Origin: Ruminococcus sp.
Lineage (GTDB): Bacteria > Bacillota > Clostridia > Oscillospirales > Ruminococcaceae
Direction: 5' to 3'
Assembly: GCA_017525915.1 (NCBI GenBank)
Contig: JAFXSC010000011.1
Coordinates: forward strand, 31,081 to 95,080
DNA length: 64,000 nt
Below, piece after piece: positions 42,749-52,219 of the stretch; position 1 is the stretch's first letter, and each line of letters opens with the position of its first letter. The position numbers and the translations under genes are program-made. Below the pieces are notes generated by a model. That model made no database searches. It was not told the origin of the DNA and was given only the letters and a program-made list of their open reading frames with translations.

Positions 42749-45700
42749 ATGAAAAACTATAAATACAAAGCGTTTATCAGCTACCGTCATCTCGAACCCG
42801 ATATGCAGGCTGCCGAAAAACTCCAGAAGCTCCTCGAAGGTTACAAGCCTCCGAAGAACCTTTCGGAAAATAAGGAGCACTGGCGAATTTTCCGCGATGT
42901 TTCAGAGCTCCAGTCAAGCAGCGACCTCAGTGAGGATATCCGCAATGCTATCGAGGATTCCGACTTCCTTATAGTCATCTGTTCGCCTGCGTACAACGAG
43001 TCCAAATGGTGTATGCAGGAGCTCACACGCTTCCGTGAACTTCACGGTGACACGAACGAGAATATCATCACACTTCTCGTTGCCGGTGAGCCGGATAAGG
43101 CTTTCCCTGAACTTCTCCGCTATACCGACATGAAGACCGTGGACGAGAATGGAGTTGAGAACACGGTCAAGGTCGAAGTCGAGCCGCTTGCCGCAAATAT
43201 CAAGGCTGATACTCTCAAGGCTTCGATGAAGAAGCTCAACACCGAGTACCTTCGTATAGCCGCGCCGCTTATCGGCTGCGATTTCAACGACCTCTACCAG
43301 CGCGAGAAAAAGCGCGAGGCTCAGCGCCGCATGAGGCTTTTCGGAGCAGCTTTTGCCGTGCTTTCGGTGATAACTGTCATCAGTGCAGCCTCCGCTGTTG
43401 CCATCAGCAAGAGGAATAAGGAGATAAAGGACAAGAACGACACTATCGAACAGCAGTACGGCAAAATCCAGGAGCAGTACGAGAAGATACAGGAGCAGTA
43501 CGACGACCTTCTTGTTGAAAACGCCGGACATCTTGCGGCTGAGTCCGAGGTGCTTTTCAAGAACAATGAGCTTATCCCGGCGATTCGGAAGTCGGTTGAG
43601 GCGCTCCCCTCTGAGGAAGGCGAAAAGCCGGTCATTCCCGAGGCTGAGTACGCTCTTTCGCGTGAGCTTGGAGCTTTTGAGGCTTATCAGACCGTTCCGA
43701 GGTATGCGCTCCGCCATGAAGCTGCGATAGAACAGCTCTCCTACATGGGCGGCGGCAAGAGCGTGGTCTCGCAGGACGCGACCGGCGTTTACTTCTGGAA
43801 GGCAGAGGACGGCTCGCTCATCAGAAAGCTCTCGCCGTCTGACAGCGAGTTTGCATCTGAAAAGTACGGTACCTCCAACAAGCTCACGGCTATTATCAAG
43901 GCTGACACTGACAAGACCGGAACGGTCCTCAGCTTTGCGGGCATTCCACAGAACAAGAGATACCTTACCGGAAATATCTTCGATGCTATCTACATCGGAT
44001 ATCAGCATAACGTTACCGATGAAGAAAAAGGCACCGGCGGAGACGTATATCTTTCCAATTCGGACGGAACTGTCTGGAGGCTAAATGGTGAGAACGGCGA
44101 TATCGTCTGGAAGGCACCAGTTCAGGAGGAGGCTTATTCCTGCATACAGGTGAAGTACGACGGCAGTCATATCCTTAGGCTGTGGAAAAACAAGCACATG
44201 ATGAGCGAGAACAACTACATCGCCGGTACCGATACCTATATCGACATAATTGACTGCGAGACCGGAAAAATAGCCGATTATGCGAAGATATCCGAGCTTG
44301 CGGACAATAGCTATACCTTCCTTGCTTCTGTTAATGTGCTGACATACAATGACGGCGTTCTGAGTGTATTCGTCAGCGCTTCCATCGGCATTGGCTCAGA
44401 CGGCGTCATAGCTTCATACAAGATAGAGGACCATAAACTCGTTCAGGCGGACAAGTATGAGATACCTGACCGCGCGAGCGTTTCCTCCAGAAAAGTCTTT
44501 GTAAGAAACACCGGCAGAGGACTTGTAACAGTCGTGAGCGACTGCGTTTTCTCCGGCAGCATTTCCTCTGTATCACGCTTTGAAGGCTCGCTCAGTGAGC
44601 CGGAATGGACTGTGGAACTTTCCGGCGGTCCGACCGGAAAATGCGAGATGTACACATTCAAGGGAAGTGAACTCGGCTGCGATTATGACGTTCTGGCTGT
44701 GGTTTACGAAGAGGGATTCAGCATCATCAACTATGAGACCGGCAGCGTGATAAGGAACGTTGCGCTTGATTCGGAAATTGCAGATGTTTCATTCAGCGAC
44801 AGGGGACTCATCATGTTCACTGTAAAGAGCGGTGCTGAGTACGCAGTTAGCGTAAAGGGCTATGTTTCTGAGAAACCGGTCAACAACGCATACCGTGTAC
44901 AGACATTCAATTCGTCATTAGATCTTTGTAGTTACAGCCTGAACAGATATGTCACAGCGGCGGAGTATTCCAGCACGGCGTACATACAGTTCAGCGACAA
45001 GACCTCTGCATTTATTCCCCTTGACATTGGTGAGGACAACTACTGCACGGAACTCGTTTCCTCCGACGACGGAGGCTGTGTCCTTATTTGCAGCAGGGAC
45101 TATTCCGGCGGCAGCAGTGACGGAACCGGAAGATTCTTTATCTACAATATCGGTACCGATAAGCTTATCGAGATAACCGATCTTAAAGGCAGCAATGTTG
45201 CGGCGACTGCATACTTCGGCGAAAAATTCGCCGCGGCTGTGACTGACGGCAGCGGTGCAAAGAAAATAGTCCTCATCGGCGCTCCTGACGGAAAGGTAAC
45301 AGCAGTTGCTGACACCGGAGACTTCAACAGTGCGGTGCGCCTGATAACGGACGGCAGCAGTATGTATTACAGGGCAAATTCTTCCAGTGATGTTTTAAGG
45401 ATAACTCCCGATGGCGGACGTACTTCATGGAAGAAGGACGGAAAGCTCAACGAGGACGGCATCTTCTGTCCTGTCGGAGAGAAGCTTGCAGTATATGCCT
45501 ATTACAATACAGATAAGACGCATAAGCTCGAATTTTACAGCTTTGACACCGGCGAGACCGTGACTGCCGATCATAACTTTGACGCTGCGGACGGAGTTGA
45601 GATAGCTCATATTTTCAGCATTGACGATAATACCTGCGGTGTGCTTCTCAGCAGCCGGGTGGTTCTCATTTTCGATACCGCAACGGGCAGGCTCACTTCC

Positions 45701-46168
45701 GAGATAAAGCTCAGCGGCATCAGTCAGGAGCCTGTTTCTGCTGAGGGCATCGAAGGCGGAAAATTCGCTGTTCTCTGCCGCGATTCCGTGCTCTATGAGG
45801 CTGATGCGAACGGTCTTACCGGCAGGAAGATCAGCCTTGAATTTGCAGACAGCTATAACGGGAAGAAGATATCTGAGGCTGACGCTTCAAATGACAGCTA
45901 CTTTGAGGTCAAGGCTTCCCCCGAGGACGGACAGCTCTACATAGTCTGGGGCGGCTCTCATGCATGGCTCATCGACACGGAGCAGTTCAAGCTGCGCTAC
46001 CGTATCGGCAGTTTCGCTTCTGCTTCACGCGGAAACAGCATAGTTTTCACCTTCGACCGCTTCAACGGAAAAGGGGGGTATTTCCCGGTGTATTCAGCTC
46101 AGCAGCTCAGGGAAGCGGCAGAAGAATATCTGTCTGACCTCGGCGAGACACCGGAGGCGGATAAATGA
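42749..46168 (+). CDS. TIR domain-transmembrane-beta-propeller-like protein
   Basis: 1139 residues. Residues 1-185 form a TIR domain: YKAFISYRHLEPD, IFRDVSELQ, DFLIVICSPAYNESKWCMQEL. Glu91 in WCMQE is at the place of the catalytic glutamate of NAD-cleaving TIRs. A single membrane segment (about 197-220) and a short heptad coiled coil (QEQYEKIQEQYDDL, about 235-255) follow. The remaining ~850 residues are beta-rich with recurring patterns (VYFWKAEDGSLIRKL, VWRLNGENGDIVWKA, VLIFDTATGRLTSEI), a WD-like propeller probably exposed outside. So an extracellular sensor could drive a cytoplasmic TIR. ATGA overlap with the next gene shows they act together. Confidence 0.88.
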   Translation: MKNYKYKAFISYRHLEPDMQAAEKLQKLLEGYKPPKNLSENKEHWRIFRDVSELQSSSDLSEDIRNAIEDSDFLIVICSPAYNESKWCMQELTRFRELHGDTNENIITLLVAGEPDKAFPELLRYTDMKTVDENGVENTVKVEVEPLAANIKADTLKASMKKLNTEYLRIAAPLIGCDFNDLYQREKKREAQRRMRLFGAAFAVLSVITVISAASAVAISKRNKEIKDKNDTIEQQYGKIQEQYEKIQEQYDDLLVENAGHLAAESEVLFKNNELIPAIRKSVEALPSEEGEKPVIPEAEYALSRELGAFEAYQTVPRYALRHEAAIEQLSYMGGGKSVVSQDATGVYFWKAEDGSLIRKLSPSDSEFASEKYGTSNKLTAIIKADTDKTGTVLSFAGIPQNKRYLTGNIFDAIYIGYQHNVTDEEKGTGGDVYLSNSDGTVWRLNGENGDIVWKAPVQEEAYSCIQVKYDGSHILRLWKNKHMMSENNYIAGTDTYIDIIDCETGKIADYAKISELADNSYTFLASVNVLTYNDGVLSVFVSASIGIGSDGVIASYKIEDHKLVQADKYEIPDRASVSSRKVFVRNTGRGLVTVVSDCVFSGSISSVSRFEGSLSEPEWTVELSGGPTGKCEMYTFKGSELGCDYDVLAVVYEEGFSIINYETGSVIRNVALDSEIADVSFSDRGLIMFTVKSGAEYAVSVKGYVSEKPVNNAYRVQTFNSSLDLCSYSLNRYVTAAEYSSTAYIQFSDKTSAFIPLDIGEDNYCTELVSSDDGGCVLICSRDYSGGSSDGTGRFFIYNIGTDKLIEITDLKGSNVAATAYFGEKFAAAVTDGSGAKKIVLIGAPDGKVTAVADTGDFNSAVRLITDGSSMYYRANSSSDVLRITPDGGRTSWKKDGKLNEDGIFCPVGEKLAVYAYYNTDKTHKLEFYSFDTGETVTADHNFDAADGVEIAHIFSIDDNTCGVLLSSRVVLIFDTATGRLTSEIKLSGISQEPVSAEGIEGGKFAVLCRDSVLYEADANGLTGRKISLEFADSYNGKKISEADASNDSYFEVKASPEDGQLYIVWGGSHAWLIDTEQFKLRYRIGSFASASRGNSIVFTFDRFNGKGGYFPVYSAQQLREAAEEYLSDLGETPEADK

Positions 46169-48123
46169 AGAACAGACAACGTACCCACAGAGTTCTGCTG
46201 ATACTGGCGATATTCTCCTTCATCATAGCGGCTGTTCAGGGAATGATATATTACAGTGGCTATGATACGTTCTTCAAGCTGCTTCTGGTACTCCAGAACA
46301 GTATCAATGCCTTCGGATTCAAGGCGACCATTTCGATAAAGGACGTTGTTGCGTTCATCAACAAAGACCCGAGTGCGGTCAATCTTACGGTCGGCTATGC
46401 CTACTGCATCGCCGTGTTCACTGCACCGTACTGCACGGTCTCCTTCCTGTACAAGTTCCTCGAGCGCATACTCAGGTTCTTCGTGAGCTTCCGCAGAAAG
46501 GGAAGCTGCGGTCATATCGTCATCTTCGGCTACAACGACGATGTGAAGTCGATGATAGCGAACACCTCCGCAGCTGACCTGAAGAAGGTGCGTATCCATA
46601 TAGTTACGGCTGCCGATATCGGTCATGCCGAGGTATATCGTCTCAACAAGAGCGGCTTCGCCGTACACTGTGTCGATGTGCTGAAGCTCCCGGAGAACGA
46701 ACTCCCGGAGGCTATGGACAGGATATGTGCCGATGTTGCCGAAAACCTTCTGCTCTTTGAGGACTCATCCATACGTAATTTCTCACTTCTCCAGCTTTTC
46801 AGGCTGAACGAGGCTGACAGCAGCAGGAGGCTCAGGCTCAGGAGCGGTGCAAAGGTATCCTGCCGCTGTGAGGAGGAGGGGATAAGCCGGCTCATTTCCG
46901 GCTATTACGACAAGGCTGCCGGCACGGATGCCTTCTATGACCTTGAACTGATAAGCCTTCCGGAATTGCAGATACACAGAATGTACAGCGAGCATCCGCT
47001 CCAGAGTTGTTATTCCGGCAGGGATGTCCCACTCAGGGAACAGACTGTCCACCTTCTTGTCGGAGGCCTCGGAAAACTCGGTCAGCAGGCTGTTTTGCAG
47101 GCTATGAACCTCGGCGTCGTACATGAGAACAACCGCATCGTCATTGATGTTTTCGACAAGGACATCAAAAACCGCCGTCAGCACTTCACAAGGCAGTTCA
47201 GCGAGGGAGCATTCACTTTCACCGACGATTCGATGACGCTCAGGAGTGATACCGCGGACGGCGAGCTCACCGTCAACTTCTTCGGCATTGACGCCGGTCA
47301 CAGGGACTTCTATTCGACTGTCCGGAGCAGGAACAGAGAGCTGCCCTACACCTACGCAGTCATTACCTTCGGAAGCGTTGATATGTCTGTTGAATGTGCA
47401 ATGGACCTGAACATGATATTCTGTGAGGAGAACGGGAAAGTTCCGCTGCTCGTGCGAATGGATGCAGACCGCCGCCTTGCGGAATATATAAAAGGCGAGA
47501 ACGATAGCCTTGCAGACCTTGAGATAATCGACGACCGGAGCTGCGTCATCAGCCTCGAAATGATAATCAACCGGAGCATCGACCGCCGTGCCAAGGACTA
47601 CAACCACTTCTACAACAATATCGCAATAATCACAGGCAATGAGACCGGAAACAGCGGCAATTCCGATGCTGACCCGGAGAGGGAGTGGAACAGCATCAGA
47701 ATGTTCAAGCGTTCGTCAAGCAAGGCTGCCGCTTATCATGATGAGGTCAAGGACGTAATAATTCCTGCGCTTGCCTCTGAATGCGGCGTTCAGCTGAGCG
47801 CAAAGCTCAGTGATCTCCTCGGTGAGAACGGCTCTCTTATGCGGTATACCGGCAGCGCGTGGCGTATGGAAGGCACTGAGCATGAGGTGCTCGAGAAGCT
47901 CTGTGCAGACCGTTTTGCGTATGAACTTGCGGCACTCGAACACAGGCGCTGGTGCTGTTATATGGCATCTGTCGGCTGGAGATACGGTGAGCGCAGCGAC
48001 AAGCTCCGCTGTAATCCCTGCCTGGTCACTCAGGAAAAGCTGATGGAGACGAGGCCGGAGATGTGCAAGTACGATCTCATGTCGCTGATGGCACGTTATT
48101 TATCTGACCGCGGGAAGCGGTGA
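46165..48123 (+). CDS. Membrane protein with two TrkA_N-like Rossmann domains and C-terminal RyR domain
   Basis: 652 residues. Two membrane segments lie at about 9-28 and 74-97. A first Rossmann domain starts GHIVIFGYNDDVKSMI (about 112) and a second HLLVGGLGKLGQQAVL (about 296), the look of NAD(H)-binding RCK/TrkA_N domains. The C-terminus FAYELAALEHRRWCCYMASVGWRYGERSDKL (from about 583) is an RyR domain, with the conserved E-H-xRW and GW(R)YG residues; bacterial RyR domains are thought to bind nucleotide-type ligands. It is coupled to the TIR gene by a 4-bp overlap. An ion-channel-like or receptor role is inferred. Confidence 0.85.
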   Translation: MKNRQRTHRVLLILAIFSFIIAAVQGMIYYSGYDTFFKLLLVLQNSINAFGFKATISIKDVVAFINKDPSAVNLTVGYAYCIAVFTAPYCTVSFLYKFLERILRFFVSFRRKGSCGHIVIFGYNDDVKSMIANTSAADLKKVRIHIVTAADIGHAEVYRLNKSGFAVHCVDVLKLPENELPEAMDRICADVAENLLLFEDSSIRNFSLLQLFRLNEADSSRRLRLRSGAKVSCRCEEEGISRLISGYYDKAAGTDAFYDLELISLPELQIHRMYSEHPLQSCYSGRDVPLREQTVHLLVGGLGKLGQQAVLQAMNLGVVHENNRIVIDVFDKDIKNRRQHFTRQFSEGAFTFTDDSMTLRSDTADGELTVNFFGIDAGHRDFYSTVRSRNRELPYTYAVITFGSVDMSVECAMDLNMIFCEENGKVPLLVRMDADRRLAEYIKGENDSLADLEIIDDRSCVISLEMIINRSIDRRAKDYNHFYNNIAIITGNETGNSGNSDADPEREWNSIRMFKRSSSKAAAYHDEVKDVIIPALASECGVQLSAKLSDLLGENGSLMRYTGSAWRMEGTEHEVLEKLCADRFAYELAALEHRRWCCYMASVGWRYGERSDKLRCNPCLVTQEKLMETRPEMCKYDLMSLMARYLSDRGKR

Positions 48124-48138
48124 ATTATATGAAACGAC

Positions 48139-48168
48139 AAAAAGCGCTCTTTACAAAAGGGCGCTTTT
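48139..48168 (+). terminator. Terminator of the TIR/RyR operon
   Basis: AAAAGCGCTCTTT / AAAGGGCGCTTTT (one G-T pair), loop ACA. It overlaps the -35 of the next promoter. Confidence 0.8.
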
Positions 48169-48178
48169 CGTGTATAAT
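48150..48178 (+). promoter_or_regulatory. Promoter of the flavin reductase gene
   Basis: TTTACA (48150-48155), 17 bp, TATAAT (48173-48178), embedded in the terminator stem of the operon before. The leader to 48305 holds one small hairpin GCGGC-GTTCT-GCCGC and no riboswitch that I recognise. Confidence 0.7.
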
Positions 48179-48305
48179 AGAGGTAAGTGAAAACTCAAGC
48201 TCAGAAGTTTGCGGCGTTCTGCCGCTTATCATACCGGGGGAGTGCATCGCGGTTCTTTCAAGACGCGTAACACTTCCCGGAAAACAGATACAGGAGGTAA
48301 TCACC

Positions 48306-48866
48306 ATGAAACTATCTTTAGAAAAAGGCTTTATCACTCCGCATCCGGTGCTCATTATCGGCACTTACGGTGCTGACGGCAGACCCGATGCCATGAATGC
48401 GGCATGGGGTGGACAGATAGGCGGCAGCCAGATCTCGATAAGCCTTTCCAACACTCATCTCACCACTGACAACATTAAGCTCAACAGGGAATTTACAGTT
48501 GCTTTTGCAACAGCTGACCAACTCGCAGCCTGCGATTATGTGGGGCTCGTTTCCGGCGCCAAGGTATCTGACAAGCTCGATAGATGCGGATTTACCGTTA
48601 CAAAGTCTGACAAGGTGAACGCTCCCGTCATCGACCAGCTTCCGGTCACTATCGAGTGCAGGGTCATCGAGCTTCAGGACGAATTCAATGAGACCAGGGT
48701 CGTTGCCGAGATCGTAGGTCTGAAGGCTGACGAGGAAGTCGTTACTGACGGCAAGGTAGATATCAGCAAGCTCGGGCTCGTCGTTTACGACACGGTAGGA
48801 AAGTGTTACAGGGCAGTAGGCGACGTGGCAGGCGGCGCATGGAATATCGGCAGGAAATTTGACTGA
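48306..48866 (+). CDS. Flavin reductase family protein (FMN-binding split barrel)
   Basis: 186 residues from the ATG at 48306 (ACAGGAGG upstream). HPVLIIGTYGADGRPDAMNAAWGG is the FMN-binding start of DIM6/NTAB-type flavin reductases and SNTHLTTDNI the next conserved block. It reduces flavin or uses FMN to reduce small molecules. Followed at 17 bp by an alcohol dehydrogenase, so a redox pair. Confidence 0.9.
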   Translation: MKLSLEKGFITPHPVLIIGTYGADGRPDAMNAAWGGQIGGSQISISLSNTHLTTDNIKLNREFTVAFATADQLAACDYVGLVSGAKVSDKLDRCGFTVTKSDKVNAPVIDQLPVTIECRVIELQDEFNETRVVAEIVGLKADEEVVTDGKVDISKLGLVVYDTVGKCYRAVGDVAGGAWNIGRKFD

Positions 48867-48883
48867 TGCGGAGGGAATGAGTT

Positions 48884-50047
48884 GTGCACAATTTTGACTA
48901 CACGACCCCCACAAGGCTTATTTTCGGCAAGGACTGCATATCAAAGCTCCCGGAAGTAATGAGCGGCTTCGGCAAAAAAGTGCTGCTCACCTATGGGGGC
49001 GGCAGCATTAAGAAGATCGGACTTTACAACAAGGTCAGGGAGCTCCTTTCAGGTTACGGTATCGTTGAGCTCTCCGGCATCCAGCCGAATCCGAAGTATG
49101 ACCCGAGTGTGCTTGATGGCGTAAGGCTCTGCAAGGAGCATGATATCGACGTTATCCTTGCAGTCGGCGGAGGAAGCGTTCTTGACTGCTCCAAGGCTAT
49201 CGCGGCAGGTGCGCTCTACGACGGCGACCCGTGGGACCTCATATCGTACAAGGTCAAGGCAAAGGCTGCGCTTCCGATTGTGGATATAATCACTCTTGCC
49301 GCGACAGGCAGCGAGTACGACTGCGGCGGCGTTATTTCGAGGACAGACACCAATGACAAGATAGGCTATATCGACGAGCATCTCTATCCGGCAGTATCCT
49401 TCCTTGACCCGGTATATACTTTCACCGTGCCGAAAAATCAGACCGCGGCAGGCTGTGCCGACGCGATGAATCACATCATGGAGCAGTATTTCTGTGAGGA
49501 CTCCTCTCTGCTGAATGACGGCTTCATGGAGGCAGGTCTGAAGAGCCTTATGGTCAATGCGGAAAAGTGCATCGCAGACCCCGAAGATTACAATGCAAGG
49601 GCAGAGATGATGCTTGCCTGCACCTATGGCTGCAACGGTATATACGCACTCGGAAACAGCCAGTCCTGCTGGCCGTGTCACGGCATGGAGCACGCACTTT
49701 CCGCATATTATGACATTACCCACGGCGAGGGACTTGCGATCATCACTCCGCGCTGGATGAAGCATATCCTGAGCGCGAAAACGGTTGACCGTTTCGTGAA
49801 ATACGGTGTGAACGTCTTCGGGATCGACAGCGGCCTTGACAGGTTCGATATCGCCGAGAAGGCGATACAGGCGACCTACGATTTCTTCCTTTCGATAGGT
49901 ATACCTATGACCCTCCGCGAGGTCGGCATCGACGAGAGCCGCATCGGTGAAATGGCTCATCATGTTGCTGAGAATGAGGGGCTTGAAAACGCATGGGCGC
50001 CCCTTACCGAGAAGGATATCGCAGAAATATTCACTGCGTCGCTCTGA
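48884..50047 (+). CDS. Iron-containing alcohol dehydrogenase (BdhA/YqhD type)
   Basis: 387 residues, GTG start with GGAGGGA upstream. ILAVGGGSVLDCSKAI is the NAD(P) diphosphate loop; GCADAMNHIMEQY, HGMEHALSAYYDITHGEGLAI hold the Asp and three His metal ligands. It reduces aldehydes such as butyraldehyde to alcohols. A strong hairpin follows the stop. Confidence 0.94.
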   Translation: MHNFDYTTPTRLIFGKDCISKLPEVMSGFGKKVLLTYGGGSIKKIGLYNKVRELLSGYGIVELSGIQPNPKYDPSVLDGVRLCKEHDIDVILAVGGGSVLDCSKAIAAGALYDGDPWDLISYKVKAKAALPIVDIITLAATGSEYDCGGVISRTDTNDKIGYIDEHLYPAVSFLDPVYTFTVPKNQTAAGCADAMNHIMEQYFCEDSSLLNDGFMEAGLKSLMVNAEKCIADPEDYNARAEMMLACTYGCNGIYALGNSQSCWPCHGMEHALSAYYDITHGEGLAIITPRWMKHILSAKTVDRFVKYGVNVFGIDSGLDRFDIAEKAIQATYDFFLSIGIPMTLREVGIDESRIGEMAHHVAENEGLENAWAPLTEKDIAEIFTASL

Positions 50048-50065
50048 TTATCGGAGCGCAGACGG

Positions 50066-50109
50066 AAGCACCTCCGGGAACTGCATTACGCAGAGCTCCG
50101 GAGGTGCTT
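50066..50109. terminator. Hairpin between ADH and luxS (convergent)
   Basis: AAGCACCTCCGG / CCGGAGGTGCTT, 12 bp, 21-base loop. Works in both directions. Confidence 0.75.
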
Positions 50110-50123
50110 GATTTATTGATACA

Positions 50124-50648
50124 TCACGAATCGAAGAACTGCTGACCGTCATCTGTAACGAGTCGTTCGGTTCTGGGATATTCATAGATAGCGGCATTAT
50201 CGGCGTTTTCTTCAAGATAGTCCGCAAATCTTGCAGCGTACCACTTTGCCATTCTGAGGTTGTGCAGGAGATAATTGCCGCAGTTCTTTTCCTCAGCGCC
50301 GGGAACGATCTCCGCTTTGTCAACTGACCTGAAGGCATTCAGCAGAAGACCGTGTATCTCCTGCGGTGCGCGGCTGCCCTTGAGTATGAGGTAGAAGCCT
50401 GTGAGACAACCCATAGGTCCCCAGTAGATCACTTCGTCCTTCCAGTCCTTGTCGTTGCGGAGGAAGGTAGCGATGATGTGCTCGAGGGAGTGCATAGCGG
50501 AAACGTCTATCGCGGGTTCACGGTTGGGGCGCGTGAGCCTTATATCATAGGTCGTGAGCTTGTTTCCGCCGACTGTATCGGTCCTGCTTACGAAAATGCC
50601 GGGGATTATCAATGTATGGTCCACTGAAAAGCTTGGAATGAGTTCCAT
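50124..50648 (-). CDS. luxS: S-ribosylhomocysteine lyase LuxS
   Basis: 174 residues. It cleaves S-ribosylhomocysteine into homocysteine and DPD, the AI-2 precursor. Metal ligands His53 and His57 (HSLEH) and Cys123 (KNCGNYLL), and the catalytic Cys81 in GPMGCLTGFY, are visible. The tail past 160 is slightly longer than usual. Monocistronic. Confidence 0.97.
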   Translation of the reverse strand: MELIPSFSVDHTLIIPGIFVSRTDTVGGNKLTTYDIRLTRPNREPAIDVSAMHSLEHIIATFLRNDKDWKDEVIYWGPMGCLTGFYLILKGSRAPQEIHGLLLNAFRSVDKAEIVPGAEEKNCGNYLLHNLRMAKWYAARFADYLEENADNAAIYEYPRTERLVTDDGQQFFDS

Positions 50649-50680
50649 GTGAACAACTCCTTTACAAATACTTTAATGTT

Positions 50681-50709
50681 ATTATACCACGTTAAGGCGG
50701 CTGTGTCAA
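50681..50709 (-). promoter_or_regulatory. luxS promoter
   Basis: -35 TTGACA (50709-50704), 17 bp, extended -10 TGGTATAAT ending at 50681. No SAM or SAH riboswitch was seen in the short leader. Confidence 0.85.
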
Positions 50710-50727
50710 TCAGCGGCGCCCGTGCGA

Positions 50728-50756
50728 TTGACATTTCCGGTGCGGTCTGTTATAAT
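50728..50756 (+). promoter_or_regulatory. Promoter of the YhfC-like gene
   Basis: TTGACA (50728-50733), 17 bp, TATAAT (50751-50756), divergent from luxS. Confidence 0.85.
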
Positions 50757-50816
50757 TATGCCAGCGGAAGGGTGTGTACTGCCGCAAAAACAGATATTCA
50801 AAGGAAAAATCATGCT

Positions 50817-51461
50817 ATGACTGATATATACTGCCTTATTGCAGGACTGCTGAATCTGTTACTTCCAGCAGTTCTGGTCATATTCTGGCACAAAAGAACA
50901 GGCGCACGGTTTCTGCCGGCGTTCGCGGCATTTGCGGTGTGCCTGCCGGTATTCATCATCGGAAGTGCGATACGTTCCGGATTTGACAGGAGCAGTCCCA
51001 TAGCCTTTTACATTCAGCAGGGCCTGCTTTTCGGCATCTTCGAGGAGGGCGCGAAATATCTTGTCCTGCGGTATCTCCTTACCTCCTATGACAGCCGGAA
51101 GGACGCTGTCACATACGGTATCGGACACGGCGCATACGAGGAATTCGGCTGCGGACTTGCCTGCCTCGGACTTATGGGCACGGGAAAGGCTGCCTCCGAT
51201 ATACTTCTCTACCAGATACTCTCGATAGCGGAGGGAACGGTCTTTGTTGTATCCCTGACCGTTATCATCTTTTACGGTATCAGCATGGAAAAGAACATTG
51301 TTACTCTGCCGGCCGCAATACTTGTCCACGCTGTCAGCAATGCTTCTGTCGGCATATTCATCGAGCCGGTCTCGATAGTTCTGTGGATTATAATTGATAT
51401 CGGCATCGGCTGTGCGGCCTGGCGCTGCTGGAAGGCAATGGAGCCTCCTTACGAAGAATAA
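50817..51461 (+). CDS. YhfC-family intramembrane metalloprotease-like protein
   Basis: 214 residues from the ATG at 50817 (AAAGGAA upstream); the longer frame runs into the promoter. About seven membrane segments. FGIFEEGAKYLVLRYLL, YGIGHGAYEEFGCG and ILVHAVSNASVG carry the Glu and His residues of the YhfC/CPBP-related group of intramembrane glutamic proteases. Substrate unknown. Terminator follows. Confidence 0.85.
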   Translation: MTDIYCLIAGLLNLLLPAVLVIFWHKRTGARFLPAFAAFAVCLPVFIIGSAIRSGFDRSSPIAFYIQQGLLFGIFEEGAKYLVLRYLLTSYDSRKDAVTYGIGHGAYEEFGCGLACLGLMGTGKAASDILLYQILSIAEGTVFVVSLTVIIFYGISMEKNIVTLPAAILVHAVSNASVGIFIEPVSIVLWIIIDIGIGCAAWRCWKAMEPPYEE

Positions 51462-51462
51462 C

Positions 51463-51488
51463 GGCGGAGATAATATTCTCCGCCTTTT
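51463..51488 (+). terminator. Terminator of the YhfC-like gene
   Basis: GGCGGAGA / TCTCCGCC, loop TAATAT, then TTTT. Confidence 0.85.
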
Positions 51489-51502
51489 GTATTGCCGCAG
51501 GT

Positions 51503-52216
51503 TTATTTCTCCATGCGTTCGATGCCGCCGAGATACAGTTTCGTTGAAATGAAGCAGGATATGCAGTAGAGCGGTATTCCCAAGAGGATGATCCTTCCGC
51601 CGGTCGATTTGAGGTCGAGTCCTGAGAGCTTGTCGAGGAATCTGTCCGCAAATTCCTCCTCGCTGCCGAACATCGAAATATCACCGAAAAGCAGATATAT
51701 CACGATCATGAGCACAAACATCACGAATACTCCTGCCTTGACATAGGCACCGTTCCTTGTGCCGAATGCGATCGCAAACGGCAGTTCCAGTGCTACAATA
51801 ATGAAGGTGATGCAGGCGAGTATGAGGAATACTCCAGTAAGACTTGCTACTTCGTCATTCAGCTTCCGGGAGATGAGGTTCTGGACGTAGCATGCTCCAA
51901 ATGTGAAGGCTATCGTCAGAGCTACGAAAATGTATTTTGCAGTGACCTGCTTAACTATCCCGTTGGGGATAGAAGCAATGTAATATCCCCATTTCTTGCG
52001 CTCGTCAGTCTGGATGTAGTTCAGCGCAAAAGCGGAGCAGGTAAAGAACACCATTGCGTAGATGATGTAGTAAACGGCTTTCATGCCAACGAAGTCGAGC
52101 TCATGCGAGGTGATGTTCGTTAAGCCCATGAGTATGTTGAAGCCCAGTACAACTCCGCCGATGAGCAACAGCCACCCGAGATTTGTGCGGATATCTTTGT
52201 ATATCAGTCCGGCCAT
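51503..52216 (-). CDS. ABC-2 type permease, subunit 2
   Basis: 237 residues, six membrane segments, starting MAGLIYKDIRTNLGWLLLIGG (the 'KD' start common in ABC-2 permeases). NYIQTDERKKWGYYIASIP is a typical cytoplasmic loop. Partner of the two genes before it in a GntR-controlled exporter operon. Confidence 0.85.
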   Translation of the reverse strand: MAGLIYKDIRTNLGWLLLIGGVVLGFNILMGLTNITSHELDFVGMKAVYYIIYAMVFFTCSAFALNYIQTDERKKWGYYIASIPNGIVKQVTAKYIFVALTIAFTFGACYVQNLISRKLNDEVASLTGVFLILACITFIIVALELPFAIAFGTRNGAYVKAGVFVMFVLMIVIYLLFGDISMFGSEEEFADRFLDKLSGLDLKSTGGRIILLGIPLYCISCFISTKLYLGGIERMEK

Positions 52217-52219
52217 AGT

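Noticed and set aside
42914-44008. 364-codon minus-strand frame
   Set aside because: Antisense to the TIR gene; rich in Leu/Arg/Val as expected for a shadow.
49049-49963. 304-codon minus-strand frame
   Set aside because: Shadow of the alcohol dehydrogenase gene, in the antisense frame.
50649-50703. SAM/SAH riboswitch before luxS
   Set aside because: The luxS leader is about 25 bases long, too short to hold one.
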